Positions 54,901-63,447 are shown, counted from the stretch's first letter. The stretch: 64,000 nt of DNA from Beroe forskalii (GCA_011033025.1 WFMF01000270.1:62001-126000), one strand, 5' to 3'. Program-made: numbers and translations. The notes: generated by a model from the letters alone, not told the origin.

Positions 54901-57900
54901 AATATCTTGAAAATTGTGGCCTTGAGGGCCCAAAAACCTCCAAAAATGGCCATTTTTGACCATACGCGCATGCAGAAAAGTGGGGTGCAAATAATCAATG
55001 AAGGTTCTAGAGGGCTAAAAATGGTACCAAAAGTGTTTATAGAGGTCGATGGTCACAAATAACCTGTCGCAGGTTGATTTCAGGAAGGTCACCAGATTTT
55101 TGGTAATTTTGTCCCACCCCTACAATAAGGGTCGAAAAAAGGCAGTTTTTAAGCCGAAAAACGCGATTTCAACCCCCCATAACAGACAGAAAATGGCTGA
55201 TTTGGGGATTCTGAAGTATGGTATGTCTTTCTTAGGTCCTCCATGGATGGCGTGCAAATTTTCAGCTCAATCGGCCAAAGCTTTTCGATTTCGGATCTTG
55301 GGTGCCTCAGAAATGAAGACGTGCATGGATCACTGTTTTGGGAGGTAAAAATAGGGTTTTTTGGATTTCACAGGAAAACAAAGGAAAACTGGCAAATATC
55401 ATTGGTTCAGTGGTTTCAGGCGCATAATTTATGACCAGATACACTTCCATTTGACCACCCATGAGACATATACGCCCAATAAGGGTCGAAAAAAGGCAGT
55501 TTTTAAGCCGAAAAACGCGATTTCAACCCCCCATAACAGACAGAAAATGGCTGATTTGGGGATTCTGAAGTATGGTATGTCTTTCTTAGGTCCTCCATGG
55601 ATGGCGTGCAAATTTTCAGCTCAATCGGCCAAAGCTTTTCGATTTCGGATCTTGGGTGCCTCAGAAATGAAGACGTGCATGGATCACTGTTTTGGGAGGT
55701 AAAAATAGGGTTTTTTGGATTTCACAGGAAAACAAAGGAAAACTGGCGAATATAATTGGTTCAGTGGTTTCAGGCGCATAATTTATGACCATATACACTT
55801 CTATTTGACCACCCATGAGACATCTACGCCCAATAAGGGTCGAAAAAAGGCAGTTTTTAAGCCGAAAAACGCGATTTTAACCCCCCCATAACAGACAGAA
55901 AATGGCTGATTTGGGGATTCTAAAGTATGGTATGTCTTTCTTAGGTCGTCCATGGATGGCGTGCAAATTTTCAGCTCAATCGGCCAAAGCTTTTTGATTT
56001 CGGATCTTGGGTGCCTCAGAAATGAAGACCGTCTTGGATCACTGTTTTGAGAGTAAAAATTGGGTTTTTGAAGTTTACAGGAAAACAAAGGAAAACTGGC
56101 GAATATCATTGGTTCAGTAATTTCAGGCGCATAATTTATGACCAGATACACTTCTATTTGACCACCCATGAGCCATCTACGCCCATTTAAGGGGCGAAAA
56201 AAGGCAGTTTTTAAGGCGAGACAGGGCTGAGGAGGTAGTATAAGTTATTGAAAGGTGATATATGTGGTGGAAAGACCCCAGTAGTGGGAGCAGGAGCGGA
56301 TTTTACTAGTTGCAGGGCCTTCTAGGAAGCCTCCTTTGGTTCCATTAGTCCGATGTCAGGGCGAGTGATTCCTTACAGGACTCTGTGCCGCTGTCTTAAT
56401 TGGTAAGCCCTTTTATCAGAATTAAGGAGCCCTCATGCAAGGATATTTTCCTTTCGAGCACTCCAGTACTTTTCCGGCCATTGGAACATATTCAATACAT
56501 CTTGTTGGACCTATGCAGATGTTAACAGTTGGATGATCCTGGTCTATGGTTGTTAAAAGTACCAGACTGTACGAAAATGAGTTAAAATATCTTATATATC
56601 ACATTTTTTGTGATTTTGATATTAGTGTCTTCAATTGTACTCAGATGTGTTCTTAGAACTATTGCAAGCAACTTTCTCTCTGGGAGTTTTTTGATTGTAC
56701 CCCCCTATTCCCCTAAGGGTGGTAAATATCAAAAATAAAAAACGGCCAACCGTCTTAAAAATTACCAATTTCGGCCAATTGGCCGATGGCCGTTGGCCGG
56801 TGGACCCCCCTAACTGTGACATGAGTTGATTCGAGTTTTCAAGAATGCTTTTTCGTGCTACTCTCTGTTCGTTTATTCGAAAGTTATGATGAGAAGTCAA
56901 CACGATTGTAAGGTGATAAAGTAATAACGCGAGTTTCTTACATGCTCAGGCTAAACCGGGTAGTTTCAATGATCAGAACAGACGGATTGCTGCCAACAGT
57001 ACCCTGAATTCGCCTATACAACCAGGTGATCTTGTAGTCGAAACATCATAACTCATTTTTTTAATTTGCCTGAAAGGTTTAGCATCGATTTCCTGTTCCG
57101 GGTTTTGAGATTTTCGTGATTGTATTTAATTGATTATATTCGTCACCTGATTTTTCCCTGGCCTCTTTTTGTATCCATTTTCCATCTCTTGTACTCAAGT
57201 TCCTATCTTTTTCGCTGTTCCTGTTATCGTAACATTCCTTTCAGAGCTGATTGAGTACAACCCTCACCTTGATGAAGAAGAAAACACCCCAACTTGTGGC
57301 TTGATAAGTCAACAGAAGAAACTCTTCCCCTCTCCAAGGGTACGCTGCCAAGCATACTTGCTTTCTGTGTACCAAAAAGTTGGCTTTAAATAGCCGTTAT
57401 TTTTGCTAGTTCACAGAAATAAACAGGACGCGAATTTACGAGCAATAGGTCACTCTATTCGCTAGAAGAAAGAATGTCTTGTCAAATACCAGTAATGGAT
57501 TGGAATGCGTGGTTTTAGATCGGTCACAATTTCACCTGGTACATCTGGTAACGCGCGATGTTTCGAATCTTGAAATTTAGCATCGGTTCCATGCGCGCGT
57601 TGCGCGCGCGGCAATTTCAAATCGTTAAATTTGGTTAGCACAGGCGTGAAAAAGGTTGGGAATACAGCTCGTGTTTTGAAACTTGATATCATTTTCCGGC
57701 CTTTATAAATCACGAGGTGGTTCATTTATTCAAAAAATGGCATGATACTGATAAACCACTCTTTTTCAAAATTCAAAAGCATTTGAATTGCATATCCCAG
57801 ATTCTCGACAGTCCAGAAGACCTGAATGCCTTGACATCGCCTGAACAGTGCTTCAACAGAAGATATTCTAACGAACCAGGATTCAATCCTCCAAGACGCA

Positions 57901-60900
57901 GTGCTAGATTACTGAGACGATCTGCCCCTGTTTCAGCCTCAAACACTCAGGTAGAAAACTCAAATCATATCGGGTTCTTTCCCACTGTTCTGAAGGTTTT
58001 TACTTCATCCAAAGAAAATAAATTGAATCAATCAATCTCTGTTTTAGGGAATGTCATTTTTTGGTAACCCTCCCCTTCCTCCTGCAGCTCTCAGAACGTA
58101 CTCCAGTTCTCCGGCGATCAATCCGCCTGTCTGGTGGAGAGGCCCAGTTATCTGGCCTTCCCCCTCGCAGCTCCCCCTCAGAAAGTGGAATACAGTTCGG
58201 TATGCCCCCTCGAACCTCCCCCTCGGAGAGTGGGATACAGTTCTCCGGTATGCCGCCTCGCAGTATCTCGGGCAGTTCCTACACTGCTGCTAAGAGACAC
58301 AGTGTCTCACTCGACGCTTCTAACATTACTCCCAAGACTTTCAGTGGCCCTTCTAAAACATTCAGTGGTTCTACCGCCAAGTCATTCACTGGGTCCATGC
58401 AATCGTTCAGTGAGTCGGCTGCTAAAACCTACCCTCCATTCTCCCCTATCCGAGTATCTCTGAACCGGATTCAGGGGTGTAATAACTTGCCAGATGAGAC
58501 CATGGGAGCAGCCACTCCCCCAACTATACTTGGGACATCGCAGAGTTTTGGGGGTGCAACCCCAACTCTCATTGGGGAGTCTATGTTTCTAGGCCAGGAA
58601 TCTAGGGGAAGTTCTAGCCGGTCCAAGAGAGGGAGCGGTGAGAGTGCTGTGTCAAATAGTCAGGAAGCAAGTCAACATGATACCAGTAACCTTGACATCA
58701 GTCGCGATGACAACAATAATCATGACAACAGTAATCATGACAACAGTTCAGATGCTGCTCCTGATTGCACAGCTAATCTCACAGAACTATTTACAACTCG
58801 CGAGATAACGCGTTTGGACATGAGTCTGGGTGTCAACGAACTTGACAACAACTTCTGCAAACAGCTCGCTTCCAACTCTCCCTACCACGAAGTCATTCTT
58901 GACAACATCAGTGGAAACGAAGAAGTAAATGAAGAAGAAAATGAAGAAGAATTCCCACGCAAATCTGAAGAAAACTCCATGCTTTTCAACGAAAGTCACT
59001 GGTCTAAAAACGCCTCGGAGTGTCTAAACGACACAACCCACGTAACATACATCACCCAAAACTCCTCTACGAGCTTCCTACCGGGGAACATTTCCTGTCA
59101 AACGGACACTGACACAAGTCGGACAGATTACCCCAAGTTTAACCCTCCTGTTCCTCCTCCTGATATCATTCTCAAGGGGAGCTCTGGCAAGTCTTCGGTT
59201 GGGAGCAGTAGGATATTCCCAGACTTTCCCTCTCTGGACACGCCCCCGTCTGCCCAAAACACGCCCTCTTCAGCCCAAGACACTCCCTCTTCAGCCAGAG
59301 ATACACCCACTTATGGCTCTGAGAGACGGTCCTCATCACTTCCCTCACAGTTCAATCTCCTTTCCACCAACTCTCCCATACAAACCAGCTTACAAACTCT
59401 CGCGCTATCCTCCCCTGCATCTGGCCAATCAGCGTCAAGCTCGCCTGCTCTCAGCCAATCAGCTCCCAGCTCTGGTCTCCTTGGCCAATCAGCATCCACA
59501 GCAACCCTCGCCAGCGGATCGTCCACCCAATCAGGTTCCACCAACACGCTTGTTCCTGGCTCATGCTCGAGCTCAGCCAGTACTTTGGTTGGTAGTTCCA
59601 GCAACTTTGATATCGGAGAGGGGATCAGATCTCCTCGGGAGGGGATCGCTACAAGAGATGGGGTGATCAGATCCCCACCGGAGGTTCAGAGAGTTCTGAC
59701 ACCTGATGCTTTGACACCAGGGACCAGGAACAGCATGCTGAGGAGAAGCATTGACACCAAACTCAGTCAACTCTCTGACTGGATCGGTAAGACTCAATAC
59801 ATAAGCACATTTTCATGCGTGGTTAATTTATTTTTCTTGAATAAAATTGAAAACATTCCTTGCAAAACAAAGACAAGAAAGTACACATTTTGCTTCATCT
59901 TTTTTTTTCTTTTTTGTATTGAATTCTGAATCAATTTAACCCCCTTCAGAAAGCAGCACTAGGACACCAACACATGATACCGTTATCTCCCTTTCAAATG
60001 TCTCATCGGTGTCAAGTGAGGATCCAGCAACATCTGCATCGGGACCAAGCAGTAGCAGTGGCTTCACTTCTAATTCTCCTTCTCCAAGGCAGAGTCATGG
60101 CGTGTCAAGACAGGATGAAGTTGTGTCAAGACAGGGTGAAGTGGTGTCAAGGCAGAGTGCGGTGGTGTCAACCATTTCATCCTCTGCACCTGGGACACCA
60201 CTCAACCTTCCAGAACAACATAAGACCGGGTGTAAACAAGCTGTTGTTATCAACAACGCTTCCAATTCTACTCAAAGTATTGAAGCGGATGATGACACCA
60301 GAGTTGCTCGAGAGGAGAAGAGTGACAACGTTACATCATCAGATGTGACATCATCAGGAGAAGTGATGTCATCAAGTCAAGTTGTTCAGGATGATCAGAT
60401 CTCCAGTACTGTTTCTGGTGAGTATGATGTTATATCAGAAATTATAATATCATTGGACATGCCCCATTGGCCCATTATCCCAACGCTTATCCCGAATTCT
60501 GACACCCGACAACTCTGACACCCATTTGACAGTTGACACCTGAGACCGGCTGACACCAGAAACTAACTGACACTACTTTAATCCCAGGAAGTCCGTGCAA
60601 AGAGAACATAGAACCCCCGACAACACGGCGGACCCCCAAATCCAGTCAGGAGCTGGACACAACTAAAATCAACATCACACCCCGGACTAAGATCAGCAAG
60701 GGACACACTAAGAACCTGGCCAGTCAGTGGGAGAACATGAACAAGTAAGGGATTTGAATTTTGGAGGCCGAACTCATTCTTCAGATTATGTTAATTTTGA
60801 GAACTTGAAATTTTGGTATAGATTTGTGAACTTGCAGTTATGAGAATTTGCAGTAGCATTTCAACCCATTTCAGGGACGAGGGTGAGGCAGGTGTGGCTC

Positions 60901-61359
60901 GGACAATGAGTACCAGAAAAACCCGCATCCCTATCCGAACAACTTCCACACGGTAAATATACTACAAACCACAGTTGAAAATGCAAACTGCAGTGCACTT
61001 CCGAACCAGGCCACGAAAAGGGAAATAAAATTATAGAGACAATGTCTCCCATAGACCTCTGGCTTTAACTCTGGCTCTCATAACTCAGTATTTGTACTTT
61101 ACCTAATCGCTACCATCCCCTCAGATCTGTGCACACCTCCGCCCCTTCGACCGGCCCAAGCCCGCCTCCACGACGCCTGCGTGGCGCCAAGTCCCGCCCA
61201 CAATTACAGCAGGACGAGGAAAGGAGTCTGCGCAAGCGTCCTGGTGTCTCCAGGGCAACGTCCGCCAAAACTACAGATAAACCCAGCAGACCCATCAGCC
61301 GGACCAAATCAGACAATCTGGGGAAACCGAGCACCGCCCGGCCCGCGTGGCGATTCTAA
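42825..61359 (+). CDS. ARHGAP11A: Gene B: ARHGAP11A-like RhoGAP protein (20 coding exons)
   Basis: Exons: 42825-42947, 43136-43221, 43366-43462, 43803-43934, 44074-44163, 44316-44495, 44670-44823, 45058-45246, 45479-45560, 47671-47765, 47897-47984, 48894-49074, 56950-57025, 57245-57339, 57801-57950, 58088-59786, 59950-60417, 60588-60744, 60875-60952, 61125-61359. Total 4455 nt, 1484 residues plus TAA. A RhoGAP domain (about 45-240) with arginine finger R90 (TEGLFRKSG), LLKQFLRELPEPLL (123-136) and NLAVVIAPN (198-206) stimulates GTP hydrolysis by a Rho GTPase. A KGKRKRSGSLSG motif directly after the domain, many TP sites and PPRRSARLLRRS correspond to the layout of ARHGAP11A (nuclear in interphase, RhoA-directed in mitosis). 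The vertebrate protein is about 1000 residues; this is longer through low-complexity Ser/Thr/Pro tail. Orthology is inferred from motif order and is fairly firm; Rho specificity is not visible. Confidence 0.85.
43136..43221 (+). CDS. ARHGAP11A: Gene B exon 2: RhoGAP domain start
   Basis: Encodes ETCGIFGRPLPELETRPVPG then YIRVPR, the F-G-x-P-L lead into the RhoGAP fold. Acceptor AAATATCAG, donor GTAGGT. Phase 0 to 2. Confidence 0.9.
43366..43462 (+). CDS. ARHGAP11A: Gene B exon 3: catalytic arginine finger
   Basis: Encodes LSHHLETEGLFRKSGSLSRQ. R90 in GLFRKSG is the arginine finger inserted into the GTPase active site in this family. Acceptor TTTCTTGCAG, donor GTGAGT. Phase 2 to 0. Confidence 0.95.
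43803..43934 (+). CDS. ARHGAP11A: Gene B exon 4: RhoGAP core
   Basis: Encodes DVASLLKQFLRELPEPLLTH, the most conserved RhoGAP block, with the structural Lys125 and Arg129. Acceptor ACTTTCGCAG, donor GTACTT. Phase 0 to 0. Confidence 0.95.
44074..44163 (+). CDS. ARHGAP11A: Gene B exon 5: RhoGAP
   Basis: Encodes LEEDKIQAVLLLVLCLPDIN then RHTLQ, the helix before the conserved N-L-A block. Acceptor GCATTCCCAG, donor GTTTGG. Phase 0 to 0. Confidence 0.95.
44316..44495 (+). CDS. ARHGAP11A: Gene B exon 6: RhoGAP end
   Basis: Encodes FLSGFLHHVSEKSESNKMTV then SNLAVVIAPNIIKGSGGG. NKM...NLAVV..PN is the final RhoGAP signature. The GSGGGSASS loop is longer than in most family members. Donor GTACAA. Confidence 0.95.
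44670..44823 (+). CDS. ARHGAP11A: Gene B exon 7, probable GC donor
   Basis: Encodes SELGLVPEDMSRRAHKMILE and ends in KGKRKRSGSLS. The frame continues into exon 8 only if the intron begins GCATGT at 44824. The GT at 44828 would shift the frame to a quick stop. Phase 0 to 1. Confidence 0.85.
45058..45246 (+). CDS. ARHGAP11A: Gene B exon 8: basic Ser/Thr-rich
   Basis: Completes SLSGILTSVFKQSKTTRSKH and then TSSTTLTASNSTLSRP. Acceptor CCTCCGCAG, donor GTAGGT. Phase 1 to 1. Confidence 0.9.
45479..45560 (+). CDS. ARHGAP11A: Gene B exon 9: TP-rich
   Basis: Encodes STPCIRTPTTRPLPGTPLLS, three TP sites suited to CDK phosphorylation. Acceptor CCATTTCAG, donor GTTGGT. Phase 1 to 2. A large palindrome begins 39 bases downstream. 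Confidence 0.85.
45599..45710. repeat. 112-bp near-perfect palindrome
   Basis: ACATCAACATAACAAACCAG at the left is mirrored exactly by CTGGTTTGTTATGTTGATGT at the right. Apart from the few central bases and one mismatch, the 55-bp arms pair fully, with almost no loop. The centre is at about 45655, just inside intron 9 of gene B. Confidence 0.95.
45956..46020. repeat. Tandem/palindromic X-box and CACGTG repeat
   Basis: ACACGTGACGTAACCGTGGT, AACGCGTGATTTCACCATGG, CAACGCGTGATCCCACGTGA. Same family as 4015-4096. Confidence 0.75.
47559..47607. repeat. 21-bp inverted repeat with CCAAT boxes
   Basis: TGACCAATCAGCGCTCGAGTT is answered by AACTCGCATGCTGATTGGTCA seven bases later, giving two divergent NF-Y sites. 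Confidence 0.85.
47671..47765 (+). CDS. ARHGAP11A: Gene B exon 10
   Basis: Encodes RTALLRQTPVDPRKRPGKCQ and TLDCPSPVEL. Acceptor GCTTTCTTCAG, donor GTAGGC. Phase 2 to 1. Confidence 0.85.
47897..47984 (+). CDS. ARHGAP11A: Gene B exon 11: nuclear-localisation-like
   Basis: Encodes PPTKRSKLDMSPDVTEKRKN then FKQRLSEGL. PTKRSKLD is a classical monopartite NLS pattern. Acceptor CACCATTTCAG, donor GTGAGT. Phase 1 to 2. Confidence 0.9.
47985..48893. other. Intron 11 of gene B
   Basis: AT-rich, nothing recognised. Confidence 0.6.
48894..49074 (+). CDS. ARHGAP11A: Gene B exon 12
   Basis: Encodes SRYRKSRLKRKMRSRGHCSS, VANTVAMTTPDATPLGGG and KRRKERTPVFCFK. Highly basic. The donor CAAG/GTTACT lies just five bases from the insertion site of the large transposon. 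Phase 2 to 0. Confidence 0.85.
49202..52333. repeat. 353-bp satellite array, nine units
   Basis: Units begin ATGGCTGATTTCGGGATTCT at 49202, 49555, 49907, 50261, 50615, 50968, 51319, 51672 and 52021 (last one truncated at AAAAAGGCAGTT). Units differ by single bases and homopolymer lengths. Some have open frames of about 90 codons on either strand, but the frames are broken by length changes between units, so they are not genes. Confidence 0.95.
52334..52850. repeat. Left arm of ~510-bp inverted repeat
   Basis: Starts GACCCTCCTGGAATCAACCT and ends near GCCCCACAGGC; nearly exact reverse complement of 54580-55085 (ends GGTTGATTTCAGGAAGGTC). Contains TCTCGGCTCC-type sequence, no coding sense. Confidence 0.9.
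52851..54579. mobile_element. Nested non-coding segment, unclassified
   Basis: 1.7 kb between the inverted arms, higher in GC than its surroundings. Non-repetitive, with short frames only. Includes four degenerate 30-bp units of the form GGGTGAGTAACGTGGGTTAC (54195-54310) and a 26-bp-arm hairpin at 54335-54455. Possibly the remnant of a retroelement leader and 3' end; not proven. Confidence 0.45.
54335..54455. repeat. 26-bp-arm hairpin
   Basis: CACCACCAAAACCGTTGGAC GGTTGG pairs with CCAACCGTCCTGCGATTTTG GTGGTG with three mismatches, loop about 69 bases. Lies near the end of the nested segment. Confidence 0.8.
54580..55085. repeat. Right arm of ~510-bp inverted repeat
   Basis: GCCTGTGGGGCATTCTTATT to CAGGTTGATTTCAGGAAGGT; reverse complement of 52334-52850 with few differences, including CCATTTTTAGCTTAAAATGA. 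Confidence 0.9.
55122..56216. repeat. 353-bp satellite array, three units, same orientation
   Basis: ATGGCTGATTTGGGGATTCT starts at 55193, 55547 and 55902, preceded by a partial unit. Same strand as the left array, although the flanking arms are inverted. The first two units share the variants GGGAGGTAAAAATAGG and GATTTCACAGG. Confidence 0.95.
56950..57025 (+). CDS. ARHGAP11A: Gene B exon 13
   Basis: First exon after the transposon. Encodes KPGSFNDQNRRIAANSTLNS PIQP. Acceptor ACATGCTCAG, donor GTGATC. Phase 0 to 1. Confidence 0.8.
57245..57339 (+). CDS. ARHGAP11A: Gene B exon 14
   Basis: Encodes ELIEYNPHLDEEENTPTCGL and SQQKKLFPSPR. Acceptor CCTTTCAG, donor GTACGC. Phase 1 to 0. Confidence 0.85.
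57340..57800. other. Intron 14 of gene B
   Basis: Contains a CGCGCGTTGCGCGCGCGG block near 57594-57612; otherwise nothing recognised. Confidence 0.6.
57801..57950 (+). CDS. ARHGAP11A: Gene B exon 15: RRSARLLRRS motif
   Basis: Encodes ILDSPEDLNALTSPEQCFNR and FNPPRRSARLLRRSAPVS. The PPRRSARL stretch parallels the PRRSKRI motif of ARHGAP11A. Acceptor CATATCCCAG, donor GTAGAA. Phase 0 to 0. Confidence 0.9.
58088..59786 (+). CDS. ARHGAP11A: Gene B exon 16: 566-codon Ser/Pro-rich exon
   Basis: The largest exon. Opens LSERTPVLRRSIRLSGGEAQ, then three repeats of the type GMPPRTSPSESGIQF, a KTFSG repeat block, an acidic block (NEEVNEEENEEEFPRKSEEN), three SSAQDTP-like repeats (Cdk-type TP sites), and Ser/Gln-rich sequence to NSMLRRSIDTKLSQLSDWI. 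Disordered throughout. Acceptor CTCCTGCAG excludes the short upstream open sequence. Donor GTAAGA. Phase 0 to 1. Confidence 0.92.
59950..60417 (+). CDS. ARHGAP11A: Gene B exon 17
   Basis: Encodes SSTRTPTHDTVISLSNVSSV, a triplicated VSRQDEVVSRQGEVVSRQ block and a Ser/Thr/Asp-rich end. Acceptor CCCCCTTCAG, donor GTGAGT. Phase 1 to 1. Confidence 0.9.
60588..60744 (+). CDS. ARHGAP11A: Gene B exon 18
   Basis: Encodes IEPPTTRRTPKSSQELDTTK, INITPRTKISKGHTKNLA and SQWENMNK. Basic, with TPK and TPR sites. Acceptor TTTAATCCCAG, donor GTAAGG. Phase 1 to 2. Confidence 0.9.
60875..60952 (+). CDS. ARHGAP11A: Gene B exon 19
   Basis: Encodes DEGEAGVARTMSTRKTRIPI RTTST. Acceptor CCCATTTCAG, donor GTAAAT. 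Phase 2 to 2. Confidence 0.85.
61125..61359 (+). CDS. ARHGAP11A: Gene B last exon
   Basis: Encodes SVHTSAPSTGPSPPPRRLRG through a very basic C terminus ending KPSTARPAWRF, then TAA. Acceptor CATCCCCTCAG. Phase 2. Confidence 0.9.
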
Positions 61360-61469
61360 AGAACAATTTATGAATTTGAATATATATTTTATTTTTTAAT
61401 CACTTATTATTTTCAGATCAGTTTATGTGACTGTGAGTTTTGAATTCGATTAACTGAAGGTTTTACAAG

Positions 61470-61475
61470 AATAAA
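61470..61475 (+). terminator. Polyadenylation signal of gene B
   Basis: AATAAA 111 bases after the stop codon, followed by AT-rich sequence. Consistent with a short 3' UTR. Confidence 0.65.
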
Positions 61476-61842
61476 ATTAAAATATTGATTGATGGGTTAG
61501 GTATTTTTAATTTGATTTTTGATATGAAAAAAATCGTCAAATTGAGTGATGCTACTCAGATTTCTTATTAAACGATGAACCTTTTCTAATTTATTGTTTA
61601 CCATCTTATTGATTAGCAATTATGTACTTTTCTGTAGCATAGAAATGTATTAGATTGAGTCAGATATTGTCAGCAATCGCAAACACAAACCAAAATCCGG
61701 TTTTATTTGATGTCAGAGGATTTTTGGACTTGGAGTGTATTTTTAAATTAACTTAGAATCAGATATTTTTAAAACTATCTTTGTTCTAAATCTAAAACTA
61801 TTCCCACATTTTGTACCTTATTAGTTAGTACCTTATTAGTTT

Positions 61843-61958
61843 GTTGCGCGGCATATTACGCTACGCGATATGCTTTTTTACGGCGCGCAAATGTAAAAAC
61901 TATGCGTTAAACATAGGCGCCTCAAAAGCACATCGCGCGTTGTAAAACGCCGTGCAGC
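61843..61958. mobile_element. GC-rich MITE
   Basis: GTTGCGCGGCATATTACGCT and AAAAGCACATCGCGCG ... CGCCGTGCAGC are imperfect inverted arms of about 37 bp. Similar in composition to the GTGTCTC family at 37543. Confidence 0.7.
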
Positions 61959-62215
61959 TTTAAAGTGTAGAATTTGGGGATTTTTCTCAATAAATTTACA
62001 TTTTACAAATCTGATTGTATCTGATAACGTCAAATTTTGCTCAGTAATTTGAAATCTTGGTTTTATTGACTCAGGAAAACAACTGTATTCTCATAAAATT
62101 AAATACTCAAGCAAAAGTTAAAGGATTAATAATACATGTAACATTTACTCTTTAAGGATTTATTTAAACATAAAAATATATTTGAATATATTAATTTTCA
62201 AACCCAAGACGCAGG

Positions 62216-62289
62216 AAAAATAGGCGGGTGAGAGCGACGTCATTATCATAATTTAAAATGGTGAAATGATGACGTCACACCGCCTATTA
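62216..62289. mobile_element. CRE-bearing MITE, near-consensus
   Basis: AAAAATAGGCGGGTGAGAGC, GACGTCATTATCATAATTTA, GATGACGTCACACCGCCTAT. Core almost identical to the copies at 28407 and 30025. Confidence 0.92.
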
Positions 62290-62887
62290 CCTTGAACGGT
62301 CTTTGCACGGTTTCTTTGCCATTTATAAAACATGAAAGCAGTTTGAATTACTCGGTGAAATGGAAAATTGCTCCTACGAATACATCTAATAGATATTAGG
62401 GTGACTAAAATTATTACAATTTCATGTATTATACTTTACAAAATCCTGAATTGAAATCAAAATTCACGGATGAAATTCTTTGAGAGTCAAAAAACGTTAA
62501 ATACAAAATACACTTACAAAATAATAAAAAGACGCGTATTTTCTACTTTCGTTTAAAATTAATTTAAATTCTATTAAATTTGATGAGCAATTGCAATGGA
62601 ACAGTGATTATTCATTCAAAATTATGAACTTGTACATACAGTCTGTTACAGATACTAACGAAGTGAGTGACTATTGATATGTTTTAAGACCAAAATTTTA
62701 AGATATTCTGGCACAGTTTATGCCCATGAAATAAAGAATTAAAAAACAAAGCATTTTGTAAATTATAATTTTGCGCAGTCCTCTAGGACTGCTTGAAAAT
62801 TTGGCTGTATGAACTAAATAGATATGAAGTTCCCTTGAAGCTGAAATTAAGAGCATTTTAAAAAGATGAATTAAGAGAAATTTCTGA

Positions 62888-62998
62888 TGGCATACCCATG
62901 GTATTATGGCATATTGGCATACCCATGGAATTATGGCATACCCATGGGATTATGGCATACCCATGGGATTATGGCAATGTGGCATACCCATGGGATTG
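62888..62998. repeat. 19-bp tandem repeat GGCATACCCATGGGATTAT
   Basis: About five units with two longer ones (insertion of TGGCATATT/ATGT). Each has a CCCATGGG palindrome. Non-coding. Confidence 0.9.
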
Positions 62999-63189
62999 AC
63001 CAATTCTGTGTTATCTATCGCATTAAATTCAGAATCATGATGAAACCATAAAATAGGAACTTCATTTGCTAGTTCACTCAGTCTGAAGTAATTCTTGAAG
63101 CTATATATCAATCTGAGTATGAATTTGTTAACAGTTCTAGAAAAACGAAATACAATCCCCATGATATAGCATTATTATTACGGTCGTGT

Positions 63190-63447
63190 GTCGCAAGCGA
63201 AGAATAGGCAGTTAACAGAATGAAGTCAGACTAACCGTGGCGTCTCGACTTTTTCATGCGCGGCGTAATTCTCCACGCAGGGTACTCTTAAGTGGCGCGC
63301 AAACGTTTTTTGCAGTTTGCACGCTATTACGCACCACATAAGTACCCATGCGCGGCGTAAAATTAAAACGCCGCGCATGGAAAGACCGAGACACCACGTG
63401 CATAGTTTTACGAATGACGTTAAACCGCGTATTTTCGCCCACGACAC
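63190..63447. mobile_element. CRE-MITE relative split by a nested element
   Basis: GTGTCGCAAGCGAAGAATAG at the left, GTTAAACCGCGTATTTTCGC CCACGACAC at the right are inverted outer ends. The centre is occupied by the 63236-63398 element. Confidence 0.7.
63236..63398. mobile_element. GC-rich MITE, GTGTCTC family, nested
   Basis: CGTGGCGTCTCGACTTTTTC at the left, CATGGAAAGACCGAGACACC ACG at the right, with inner GCGCGGCGTAATTC/ACGCCGCGC arms. Same termini as 37543-37692. Confidence 0.85.

Larger units (their letters stand above)
49085..56810. mobile_element. 7.7-kb composite DNA transposon with 5-bp TSD
   Basis: Flanked by TAACT (49080-49084 and 56811-56815). Ends: GGGGTCCACCGGCCAACGGC at the left, inverted GCCGTTGGCCGGTGGACCCC at the right; the TIR continues with GTTTCGGCCAATTGGCC and its complement (about 90 bp in all, with shifted sub-blocks). 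Interior: nine tandem 353-bp satellite units, a 500-bp inverted pair around a nested non-coding segment, three more satellite units, then unique sequence. No transposase frame. Superfamily is not assigned; 5-bp TSD with G-rich palindromic TIR fits no family I can name with confidence. Confidence 0.85.

Noticed and set aside
49202-56216. Repeated frames such as MADFGILKYGMSFLG and FTGKQRKTGEYHWFSG in each 353-bp unit
   Set aside because: Frames exist on both strands, are broken by unit length changes of 349-355 bases and homopolymer indels, and have no recognisable domain. Better explained as satellite DNA in a transposon.
58061-58087. Extension of the large gene B exon upstream to the ATG at 58061
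   Set aside because: A strong acceptor CTCCTGCAG ends at 58087 and joins in phase with exon 15; the upstream residues (MVTLPFLLQ) are the translated pyrimidine tract.
58787-59604. Minus-strand and alternative-frame open reading frames across the large gene B exon
   Set aside because: Shadows of the Ser/Pro-rich coding frame, which has consistent phase with 19 other exons.
59787-59929. Read-through of the large gene B exon past 59786
   Set aside because: GTAAGA donor is followed by hydrophobic, T-rich intron translation; the next exon at 59950 continues the frame.
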